This document shows positions 1-6,894 of a stretch of DNA of 8,932 bases, in pieces. Source of the stretch: an uncultured Collinsella sp. (GTDB taxonomy: Bacteria; Actinomycetota; Coriobacteriia; Coriobacteriales; Coriobacteriaceae). The position numbers and the translations under genes are program-made. Numbering within the stretch: position 1 is the first letter of the stretch; the number at the start of each line of letters is the position of its first letter. The stretch lies in contig USJB01000040.1 of the NCBI GenBank assembly GCA_900554905.1, positions 1 through 8,932 on the forward strand, read 5' to 3'. A model generated the notes under the pieces. That model had not been told where the DNA came from, ran no database searches, and saw nothing but the letters and a program-made list of their open reading frames with translations.

Positions 1-1514
1 ACGGCCAGACCCTCGGGATCATTGCCGATCATCGTCTTGATCGTAGCGAGGTCATCCGACATCAAGGCACCGTCGAGCTCGTCCTTAAACGCACTGATCT
101 TGTCCGACGCCTCACCCAGCTGATCGGAAGCCTTGTTGACCAGCTTTGCAGCCTTGGAGAGGCCCTTTGCCAGCGAACCGGATGCGTCGGTCAGGCCGTC
201 TACGGCGCTATCCAGATCGCCCGAGATGCCATCCAGCGAGTCCAGGATGCCTGAAACCGTCTTCTTGAGCTCCTTTGCCTTGGCCGAAAACGTAGAGTCG
301 TAGTCAGTCTTGGCGCCCGAGATACCAGCCTTGGCATCCGCGATTGCCTGATCGACCTCGGCACGCGACTTATTAACCTCTGCCATGCTGTCAGAGAGAG
401 ACTTCGCGGTGGCCGTCAAGTCCTTGGCGTTGTTGCGATACTCCACAGCAATCCTGCTCAGCGATGTTGCCACAGACTTGAGGCTCTCCTGGAGCTTTTC
501 GTCACTGACCTGCTCGGCAAAGCCGCGGAGCTGGTCGGCCGTGGCGTCGATATCGTCGGCACGTGTATTGAGCGCCGCCGCGGCTTCGTTGAGCTGAGAC
601 ACCGTAAGGTAAACATGCTGATTCGCGGCATCGAATGCCTTCGCAAGCTCGGCGGACACGTTGTCGAACGAGCCCGCGCTTCCGTCAATCGCCGCGTCAA
701 CGGCATCGTTGGCGGCCTTGAGCGCTTCCTTGGAATCATTGATGCCGCTCTTGGCGTGCTCCATCAACTGCTTGGTCGACTCATCGACCGTACCCGTCTG
801 CTGGAGCATACCGCTCGCCGACGTCAGCGAATCGGACGTGGAGCTCAAAATGCCCGCAAGCGACGTTGCGCTGGCCTGAACGTCCTGCAGGTCCTGGACC
901 GAATCGCCGAGCGTCGAGGACAGGTTGGCGATAAAGTTGCTGACCTGGTCGGTGCTCATGTAATCGAGCAGGCTGGACACCGTCTTAAGACCGATGCTCG
1001 TAATGGTCTCGGTAAAAGTTTCGTTAACCTGGCTCTGAACGGCGTTCGAACCCTTCTCGGTCACGATCTGCGCAATGGCGTTGGCCTTCTGGTTCTCGTA
1101 AAACTCGATATCGGCGTGTTTCACGTCGGTCGAGAAAAGCGTCATCATGTCAGCGCTAAACGTTTTGGGGATAACGACGGCAGCATAGTACGCGCCCGAC
1201 TTAACGCCCTCGATAGCCTTTTCGCGATTGTTGAGCACAACCCAATCGAAGCTCTCGTTGCCGCGTAGGGTGGCGGTCACGTTTTCGCCCACGTTAACCT
1301 CGACGGGGATCAAATCGCTCTCGTAACCCTCATCGGTGTTGACCACGGCGATCTTAAGATTGCCGGTGTTGCCGTACGGATCCCAGCTGCCGGCGATGTT
1401 AAACCACGCGTACAGACACGGTACGATAATGAGGCCCATCACGACAACCAAGCCGATCACGGAGCGAGACACGTTTTGGACATCGCGCTTAAACAGATGC
1501 AGGATGTTCTTCAT
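1..1514 (-). CDS. YhgE/Pip-family membrane protein, second of a tandem pair (3' end beyond window)
   Basis: This frame is open from the ATG at 1514 to the left edge, giving 504 visible codons and no stop, so the C-terminus is missing. The start MKNILHLFKRDVQNVSR is a short cytoplasmic segment. It is followed by a membrane helix at about residues 18-40 and the motif WDPYGNT at 44-50, which is typical of the YhgE/Pip N-terminal domain. Residues from about 170 onward are rich in Ala, Ser, Asp and Lys, with heptad-like spacing, and look like a long extracytoplasmic coiled coil. Family members such as Lactococcus Pip (a phage receptor) and Bacillus YhgE end in an ABC-2-like block of membrane helices, expected here beyond the edge. 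The start codon abuts the stop of the paralogous upstream gene, so the two are almost certainly co-translated. The substrate or partner is unknown. Family assignment is firm; function is not. Confidence 0.9.
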   Translation of the reverse strand, partial: MKNILHLFKRDVQNVSRSVIGLVVVMGLIIVPCLYAWFNIAGSWDPYGNTGNLKIAVVNTDEGYESDLIPVEVNVGENVTATLRGNESFDWVVLNNREKAIEGVKSGAYYAAVVIPKTFSADMMTLFSTDVKHADIEFYENQKANAIAQIVTEKGSNAVQSQVNETFTETITSIGLKTVSSLLDYMSTDQVSNFIANLSSTLGDSVQDLQDVQASATSLAGILSSTSDSLTSASGMLQQTGTVDESTKQLMEHAKSGINDSKEALKAANDAVDAAIDGSAGSFDNVSAELAKAFDAANQHVYLTVSQLNEAAAALNTRADDIDATADQLRGFAEQVSDEKLQESLKSVATSLSRIAVEYRNNAKDLTATAKSLSDSMAEVNKSRAEVDQAIADAKAGISGAKTDYDSTFSAKAKELKKTVSGILDSLDGISGDLDSAVDGLTDASGSLAKGLSKAAKLVNKASDQLGEASDKISAFKDELDGALMSDDLATIKTMIGNDPEGLA

Positions 1515-4331
1515 TTATGCCTCACCTCCTTTGGAGTGCTTGCCAAGCGCGGTGGTATCTCCATCATTTGTGGCTGTGCTGTCGCTGCCCTGAGATTTAT
1601 GGTGCGAGCCGATATGCGGCAAGCGGCCCGTGGACTGATCGCCGCCCTTGGCACCACGCTCGCTGGCGTTGAGGCCAAACATGTGGCGGGCGGCAGGAAT
1701 GGCGGCCGTGTGTTCGCGCATCTCGCGACGCAGGTCCTCATCCGAAAGCGCCGAGATACGCATCTGGGTGTTGAGGCTCGAGCGGATGTACTCGATGCTG
1801 ATGAGCCAGCCACAGATGGCAATGACTGAGATAATCCAGATGACCAGTAGAATGATCTTGCCGTTGTTGTCGATGTCAAGGACCGTCGAAAGCACAAAGA
1901 GCAACACCTGAACGCCCACCACGGCAGCAAAGCCGCCCTTGATGTAGTACGGATAACGGTGCTCAAAAGTCACCGCATGGTCGAGCAGCTCGCGACGGTA
2001 CGAATCAGAATCGAGCATGACGCGCATTGCGGTGCGCAGCGAATAGCGCTGGCGCGGCAAGTCGTTAGATTCGCAAATCATAAGACCCGTCGTGGAAAGC
2101 TGCTTGTCAAAGAGCAGGTTGAGGTTGAGCATCAGCGGACGCAGTTGCAGGCCGATAAAGAGCGCGACGATAAGAAAGACACCGAGGATGCACAGGTTGA
2201 ACAGGTAGTTGAACGAGTACATGCCGCCGACCGTCTCGCGCAGCAGATTGATGCCGTAGGTAAAGGGCAGCAGCGGGTGCAGCCACTGGAAGAAGCCGGG
2301 CATCATCTCGATGGGGTACATGCCCGACGAACCCGGGATCTGCACGATGACGAGAATGACGCCGATAGCCTTGCCGATATGCTTAAACGTGGTGGACAGC
2401 GCATAGATGATATTGACGTAGGTGAACGAAATGGCGATGCCGCCCAGCACGAACAGCAGCGGGTTGATGCACTGCACGCCAATCACCAGATCGCCCACCG
2501 TCACGATGATGGCCTGCAACGCGCCCAGGATCACCAGGAGCAGCCAGCGACCAAAGTAGCCCTGACGCGCGGTAAAGCTGCCGATGCCTTCGCGGTCGAC
2601 CTCGAGCTTGTAGATGGCGATAAGCACGTAGCCGCCCACCCAAAGCGCCAGGTTGGTATAGAACGGGGCAATGCCCGAGCCGAAGCTCTTGACCGGATAG
2701 ATCGACTTAGACGTGAGCTCAACCGGAGATGCCATGAAGTCTGCAACGTCATCGACGTCGACGCCCATCAGGTCGGCCAGCTCGCCCATGGACTCGGAGG
2801 CCTGTAGCGCCGCGATGTCGTTGGCGGCGGTTGCGAGCTTGTCCTGGACCTTGGCAAGCGAGGAATCGGTCTGGGCCAGCGTGGTCTTGGCCTGCTTGAG
2901 CGTCGCATCGAGTTGGGCCAGCGTGCCACGCGCGCTCGCAATCGTGGGGGTCATACCCGACACAATGCCGGTCAAATCGCCCGAAACGGCGGCAAAGGAG
3001 TCCAGCGCGCTCGAAGCCTTCGGCAGCGCGTTCTGCCCCAGATCGGTCTGAGCCTGACCAAGGTTAGCCGTACCGGTCTGAATTGCCGCGTTGAGTGCGT
3101 TGCTCGCGTTCGAGATTGCCGTAGCGTCGTTTGCCATGGCGCTCGACTGTGCAGATAGGCCATCCTTGATGCTCTGCAGCTTCTGGTTTTGCTCGCGAAG
3201 CGAATCGATGGTCGATACAATGCGCGCGTCAATTTCCTTGGAACCCGTCGACGTGTCATTGACGAGAATTTCCAAGTGCCCGATAACGGCCTTATTGTGG
3301 TCGATCGTCGCTTGAAGAGACTCGAGCGAGTTGTCGATGCGGGTGGTCGTAGATGTGACCGTGCCCGTCAGCTTGCCGATGGCAGCGTTCGCGGAGGCCG
3401 ACGTCTTGGTGAGCGCAAGGCTGCCTTCCGAGAGCGCCTTGGAGAGCGAGGCGACAGAGTTGCCCGCCGTGGTGCGAGCTTCGCCCAGCAGGTCATTGCC
3501 CTGAGCGATTGCCTGCGTTAGCGAAGGCGCCTGTCCCTGCAGGCCCGCCAACGCAGCATCGGCCGAAGCAATCGAGCTGCTTGTCTTGTCGATGGCGGTG
3601 TTCATATCGCCGATGGAATCGCGTACTTCGCCCAAGGTATCAGACGCTTCGGACACCGAACCAGCCAGCGAATCCTGGGTCTGGGTCGCTTTGTCCTTTA
3701 AATCGACTCCGGCATCTTTCGCGATTCCGGCAACAGTCTCGCCCACCGTAGAGACAAATTCCGAGTTGATCTGCTCCTCGATGGTGCTTGCGCCGGTGTC
3801 GGTAACCTTGGGCGCAATAGCGCTCTTCTTCTCATTGACGTAGTACGTAAGCTTGGGCTGATGGTAGTTGCCGTCAAGCATCGAAACCAGGTTATCCGAG
3901 AAGTTCTTGGGGACTACGATGGCCGCATAGTACTCACCGCTCTCGACGCCCTCCTTGGCATCGGCCGCCGAATCGACGAAGGTCCAGCCCAGCTGGTCGT
4001 TCTCCTTGAGCTGATCGACGACCTGATCGCCCGCGTTGAGCTCGCCCACCAGGTCGTTTTGGGTGCCCCGATCGTTGTTGGCGATGGCAATCTTGATGCC
4101 CTGGGTGTTTCCGTACGGATCCCAGTTAGCCACGATGTTGTACCAGGCATACAGCGAGGGAATAACGCACACGCCAAGGGTAACCACCAAGGCGACGGGG
4201 TTCACAAGCAGTCGCTTAATGTCGCGCTTAAATATCGCAAAGGACACCTTTGCATTGGATAGTTTGCTGCCGAGACTCACGCTTGGACCATCCATCCTGT
4301 CGTTAAATCGAATCGTACTATCGACAACCAT
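1515..4331 (-). CDS. YhgE/Pip-family membrane protein, first of a tandem pair, with extended C-terminus
   Basis: From ATG 4331 this is 938 residues. The order is: cytoplasmic start with FKRDIKRLL; membrane helix at about 44-66; the family motif WDPYGNT at 70-76; a long Ala/Ser/Thr-rich, heptad-like extracytoplasmic region at about 170-535; then roughly five membrane helices between 555 and 732 resembling the ABC-2-type YhgE C-terminal domain. Beyond the usual family end there are two further helices (about 798-818 and 826-846) and a polar tail at 889-938. Known members include the Lactococcus phage-infection protein Pip and, more distantly, YueB/EsaA of type VII secretion; the role here is not known. 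The start is uncertain: TTG 4364, ATG 4331, ATG 4295 and GTG 4280 are all in frame and none has a good ribosome site. Alignment with the paralogue, which begins 7 residues before its FKRD, favours a later start. The paralogue follows with no gap. Confidence 0.9.
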   Translation of the reverse strand: MVVDSTIRFNDRMDGPSVSLGSKLSNAKVSFAIFKRDIKRLLVNPVALVVTLGVCVIPSLYAWYNIVANWDPYGNTQGIKIAIANNDRGTQNDLVGELNAGDQVVDQLKENDQLGWTFVDSAADAKEGVESGEYYAAIVVPKNFSDNLVSMLDGNYHQPKLTYYVNEKKSAIAPKVTDTGASTIEEQINSEFVSTVGETVAGIAKDAGVDLKDKATQTQDSLAGSVSEASDTLGEVRDSIGDMNTAIDKTSSSIASADAALAGLQGQAPSLTQAIAQGNDLLGEARTTAGNSVASLSKALSEGSLALTKTSASANAAIGKLTGTVTSTTTRIDNSLESLQATIDHNKAVIGHLEILVNDTSTGSKEIDARIVSTIDSLREQNQKLQSIKDGLSAQSSAMANDATAISNASNALNAAIQTGTANLGQAQTDLGQNALPKASSALDSFAAVSGDLTGIVSGMTPTIASARGTLAQLDATLKQAKTTLAQTDSSLAKVQDKLATAANDIAALQASESMGELADLMGVDVDDVADFMASPVELTSKSIYPVKSFGSGIAPFYTNLALWVGGYVLIAIYKLEVDREGIGSFTARQGYFGRWLLLVILGALQAIIVTVGDLVIGVQCINPLLFVLGGIAISFTYVNIIYALSTTFKHIGKAIGVILVIVQIPGSSGMYPIEMMPGFFQWLHPLLPFTYGINLLRETVGGMYSFNYLFNLCILGVFLIVALFIGLQLRPLMLNLNLLFDKQLSTTGLMICESNDLPRQRYSLRTAMRVMLDSDSYRRELLDHAVTFEHRYPYYIKGGFAAVVGVQVLLFVLSTVLDIDNNGKIILLVIWIISVIAICGWLISIEYIRSSLNTQMRISALSDEDLRREMREHTAAIPAARHMFGLNASERGAKGGDQSTGRLPHIGSHHKSQGSDSTATNDGDTTALGKHSKGGEA
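1522..1532 (-). promoter_or_regulatory. Near-perfect Shine-Dalgarno site inside the upstream gene's last codons
   Basis: Read on the minus strand this is AAAGGAGGTGA, complementary over 11 bases to the usual 16S rRNA 3' end. It lies 7 bases before the ATG at 1514 and also encodes the C-terminal Lys-Gly-Gly-Glu of the first YhgE/Pip protein. The stop TAA (1515-1517) directly precedes the ATG, as expected for translational coupling or re-initiation. Confidence 0.85.
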
Positions 4332-4387
4332 TGTACGTAGGCGCTTTAGCGTCTCAGAGCACAATGGTATTGAGTTTTGCGGGTAGC

Positions 4388-4416
4388 AATATACTACGAA
4401 GACAAATTAACGTACA
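4388..4416 (-). promoter_or_regulatory. Weak candidate promoter for the YhgE/Pip pair
   Basis: On the minus strand TATATT (4388-4393) could be a -10 box. With a 17-base spacer the -35 position falls at 4411-4416 (TGTACG), a poor match to consensus. It is the best candidate between the inverted repeats and the gene. Transcription would begin near 4380, leaving a short leader. A search for the true start should test this. Confidence 0.35.
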
Positions 4417-4437
4417 GTTGTACAGTATCTTTAATTT
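4404..4437. promoter_or_regulatory. Palindromic possible operator upstream of the YhgE/Pip genes
   Basis: The core GTACAGTTGTAC (4412-4423) is an inverted repeat, GTACA and TGTAC around two bases. It is flanked by a second perfect inverted repeat, AAATTAA (4404-4410) and TTAATTT (4431-4437). The two are not concentric (centres 4417.5 and 4420.5). The core overlaps the -35 position of the candidate promoter, as expected for a repressor site. YhgE/Pip genes are often linked to TetR-type regulators, but none is visible in this window. Confidence 0.4.
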
Positions 4438-4470
4438 CAGCAGGTCACAAAACCACAACCCCGACAAATA

Positions 4471-4559
4471 ATTGATCCCTTGGGGACGGAGGAAAACGGA
4501 TCACCGAATCAGACCGACCCCCTCGGTGATCCGTTTTCCTCCGTCCCCAAGGGATCAAT
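4471..4559. repeat. Large perfect inverted repeat (37 bp arms, 15 base loop)
   Basis: The left arm is 4471-4507 and the right arm 4523-4559. They are exact reverse complements over all 37 bases, around a 15-base loop (4508-4522) rich in C. The arm begins ATTGATCCCTTGGGGACGG. The structure encodes no protein. Its perfection and size suit a REP/BIME-like or miniature mobile element, or a strong bidirectional hairpin between htpG and the YhgE/Pip operon. No adjacent run of T makes it a classic terminator on either strand. I infer, without a search, that similar GGGGACGG/CCGTCCCC palindromes recur elsewhere in the genome. Confidence 0.85.
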
Positions 4560-4560
4560 C

Positions 4561-4637
4561 AAAAGGAAACGAGAGTGGAAAATCTCTCACTTCAAGCCCG
4601 CATTCGAGCCAAAAGTGGGAGATTATCCACTCTCGTT
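4561..4637 (-). terminator. Second inverted repeat (25 bp arms), probable htpG terminator
   Basis: The left arm 4568-4592 and right arm 4613-4637 pair over 25 bases with two mismatches, around a 20-base loop. It begins 30 bases past the htpG stop. On the minus strand the stem is followed by TTTCCTTTT (4561-4569, slightly overlapping the arm), so it could end htpG transcription. The arms are longer than a normal terminator stem and unlike the neighbouring repeat, so it may be an interspersed repeat element that also works as a terminator. Confidence 0.6.
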
Positions 4638-4667
4638 CTAATCTAGTTACGGTGCCGTATCCCCGAA

Positions 4668-6692
4668 CTACATCAAGTTGCAAACAGCTGCCGCGAAGGC
4701 CACGGGGTCCTCGGGCAGAATACCCTCGACCAGCAGGGCCTGATCGTAGAGCAGACCAGAGTACTGCTTGATCTTGTCGGCGTCGCCTGCCTTCTGGGCA
4801 GCGACAAGCTTGTCAAAGACCGGGTGCTTGGCGTTGAGCTCGAGCACGCGCTGGCTCTTGGGCATGCCGTCAGGCGCGCCCTCGGGACCCTTCTGGAGCA
4901 CCTTCTCCATCTCGAGCGAAAGCGGACCCTCAGTGGTGATGCACGCGGGAGCATCGGTCAGGCGCGCAGAGACGGCAACCTTCTCGACCTTATCGCCAAG
5001 CGCTTCCTTCATAGCGCTAAAGAGGTCCTCGTTCTCCTTGGTGGCGTCCTCGGCCTCTTTCTTCTCATCCTCAGTCGCCAGGTCAAGATCGCCGGTCGCG
5101 ACGTTCTTGAGCTCCAGGTGACGATCCTCAACCTCGGGCTCGGCACCATCGGCCACGGCCTTCTCGGCAGCCTCGCGGGCAGCATCGTCCTCGTAGATCT
5201 TGGGCATATCGGCGGCAACGTACTCACGCATGGCCTGGAAGGTAAACTCATCCACGTCCTGCGTCAGAAGCAGCACGTCATAGCCGCGGTCGAGCACGCC
5301 CTTTACCACGGGCATCTTGGCCAAGCGCTCGCGCGAATCGCCGGCGGCGTAGTAGATGGCCTTCTGATCCTCGGGCATGCCCTTGGCATACTCGGCCAGT
5401 GTAATCATCTTCTGTTCCTTGGCAGACCAGAACAGCAACAGGTCGGCGAGCTCATCGGCCTTCATGCCATAGCTCGAGTAGATGCCGTACTTAAGGCCGC
5501 GGCCAAAGTTCTCAAAGAACTTCTCGTAGGCCTCGCGGTCGTTGTCACGCATATCCTCAAGGTCAGCGGTGATCTTCTTTTCCACACGCTTGGCGATGGC
5601 CTTGAGCTGACGGTTCTGCTGCAGCGTCTCACGCGAGATGTTGAGCGACACGTCGGCGGAATCCACGACGCCGCGGACAAAGTTGTAGTAGTCGGGCAGC
5701 AGGTCGTCGCACTTCTCCATGATCAGGACATTGGAGCTGTAGAGCGCCAGACCCTTCTCGTAATCCTTGCTGTACAGATCGAACGGCGCGCGGCCCGGCA
5801 CAAACAGCAGGGCGTCATACTCGAGCGTGCCCTCGGCATGGAAGCTGATGGTGCGCGCAGGATCGTCAAAGTCGTGGAACGTGGACTTGTAGAACTCGTC
5901 GTAGTCCTTCTGCTCGACATCGGAGCTGCGCTTTTTCCAGATCGGCGTCATGGAGTTGACGGTCTCAAGCTCCTGGTAGTCCTCGTACTCGGGCGTGTAG
6001 TCATCGCCAGCATCCTCGGGCTTGGGCTTCTGGCGGCTCTTGGACACCATCATCTGGATCGGGTAACGCACATAGTTACTGTACTGCTGAATTAGGCTCT
6101 TGAGGCCCCACTCGGTCAGGAAGCGATCGTAGGTCTCGGCCTCGCCGTCGGCATCGAGCTTCTCGTTCTCGCGCAGCGTCAGGATGACATCGGTACCGTG
6201 CTCGGCACGCTCGCCGTCCTCGATGGTGTAGCCCTCAAGACCGTCGGATTCCCACACATGGGCGACATCCGCGCCGTAGGCGCGGCTGACGACCTTCACA
6301 TGGCTGGCGACCATAAAAGCCGAGTAGAAGCCCACGCCAAACTGGCCGATGATGTCGACATCCGAACCCTGCTGCTCGGCGTTCTCGGTCTTAAACTCCT
6401 CGGAGCCGGAATGGGCGATGGTGCCCAGATTGCGCTCGAGCTCCTCGGCGGTCATGCCAATGCCGTTATCCGAGATGGTAATGGTGCGGGCGTCTTTATC
6501 AAAGGAGACGCGAATGGCCAGGTCGCCCTGGTCGATCTTGACGCTCGGGTCCTGCAAGCTCTTAAAGTTGAGCTTGTCGACAGCATCGCTCGCGTTGGAG
6601 ATAAGCTCGCGCAGGAAGATTTCCTTATTGGTGTAGATGGAATTGATCATAAGGTCGAGCAGTTTTTTGCTCTCGGTCTTAAATTGACGCAT
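4668..6692 (-). CDS. htpG: HtpG, Hsp90-family ATP-dependent molecular chaperone
   Basis: HtpG is a cytosolic dimeric chaperone that uses ATP binding and hydrolysis to remodel client proteins. The 674-residue protein has the full GHKL (Bergerat) ATP site: E29 and N33 with NASDA at 33-37, DNGIGM at 75-80, the flexible-lid glycine motif GQFGVGF at 116-122, and GTDV at 166-169. The middle domain carries LNISRE (350-355), whose R354 should correspond to the conserved arginine that contacts ATP. The C-terminal dimerisation domain contains YDQALLVEG and ends in CNLM. An acidic stretch at about 501-557, including an apparent insert of some 30 residues, makes it slightly longer than the usual 610-650. 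ATG 6692 is preceded by AAAGGA at 6699-6704 with a 6-base gap. It appears to be a single-gene unit. Identity is certain. Confidence 0.98.
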   Translation of the reverse strand: MRQFKTESKKLLDLMINSIYTNKEIFLRELISNASDAVDKLNFKSLQDPSVKIDQGDLAIRVSFDKDARTITISDNGIGMTAEELERNLGTIAHSGSEEFKTENAEQQGSDVDIIGQFGVGFYSAFMVASHVKVVSRAYGADVAHVWESDGLEGYTIEDGERAEHGTDVILTLRENEKLDADGEAETYDRFLTEWGLKSLIQQYSNYVRYPIQMMVSKSRQKPKPEDAGDDYTPEYEDYQELETVNSMTPIWKKRSSDVEQKDYDEFYKSTFHDFDDPARTISFHAEGTLEYDALLFVPGRAPFDLYSKDYEKGLALYSSNVLIMEKCDDLLPDYYNFVRGVVDSADVSLNISRETLQQNRQLKAIAKRVEKKITADLEDMRDNDREAYEKFFENFGRGLKYGIYSSYGMKADELADLLLFWSAKEQKMITLAEYAKGMPEDQKAIYYAAGDSRERLAKMPVVKGVLDRGYDVLLLTQDVDEFTFQAMREYVAADMPKIYEDDAAREAAEKAVADGAEPEVEDRHLELKNVATGDLDLATEDEKKEAEDATKENEDLFSAMKEALGDKVEKVAVSARLTDAPACITTEGPLSLEMEKVLQKGPEGAPDGMPKSQRVLELNAKHPVFDKLVAAQKAGDADKIKQYSGLLYDQALLVEGILPEDPVAFAAAVCNLM

Positions 6693-6722
6693 GTGCAGTC
6701 CTTTCGCGCTACCCCTGTCCGC

Positions 6723-6747
6723 AAAAACGGCTCGGTCGCCCGAGCCG
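6723..6747 (-). terminator. Terminator-shaped hairpin in the htpG leader
   Basis: The arms 6728-6735 and 6740-6747 (CGGCTCGG and its complement) form an 8 bp GC-rich stem with a 4-base loop. On the minus strand they are followed by five T residues (6723-6727). This is a standard intrinsic terminator. It ends 30 bases before the htpG ATG, leaving little room for a promoter after it. It either ends transcripts arriving from the acetyltransferase gene or acts as an attenuator of htpG. Confidence 0.75.
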
Positions 6748-6776
6748 CATCGCAGACCTGCTATGTTCAGACTTAG

Positions 6777-6830
6777 ATTTTATAACCCATTAACGCGCAT
6801 ATATACATACGGAATCGAAAAACTGTATGT
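6777..6830 (-). promoter_or_regulatory. AT-rich possible htpG promoter with a short inverted repeat
   Basis: On the minus strand TATAAAAT (6777-6784) contains TAAAAT and TATAAA, both near the -10 consensus. The -35 position about 17 bases upstream is only a weak match. Just upstream, ACATAC (6805-6810) and GTATGT (6825-6830) form an inverted repeat with a 14-base gap that could bind a regulator. I see no CIRCE (HrcA) or HAIR (HspR) heat-shock operator. A start here would place the hairpin at 6728-6747 inside the transcript. Confidence 0.3.
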
Positions 6831-6894
6831 CCGAGCGCTCTGATGCGCCAATTGCCAAGGAGTGTCCCAAACTGCCGGCAGGAAAGGAACGTTC

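Noticed and set aside
615..1268. 217-codon open frame on the plus strand
   Set aside because: It is antisense to the second YhgE/Pip gene, which is supported by clear homology to its paralogue.
1959..2807. 282-codon open frame on the plus strand
   Set aside because: It is antisense to the first YhgE/Pip gene; composition (rich in Arg, His, Gln, Asp) is typical of a shadow frame.
4472..4771. 99-codon open frame running through the inverted repeats
   Set aside because: It consists of palindrome sequence plus antisense htpG; there is no ribosome site and the residues look random.
4824..6095. 423-codon open frame on the plus strand
   Set aside because: It is wholly antisense to htpG, whose identity is certain. 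Long antisense frames are expected in GC-rich genes with strong codon bias, and its sequence resembles no family I know.
6693..6894. Heat-shock operator (CIRCE or HAIR) upstream of htpG
   Set aside because: I looked for TTAGCACTC/GAGTGCTAA and CTTGAGT/ACTCAAG pairs and found neither.
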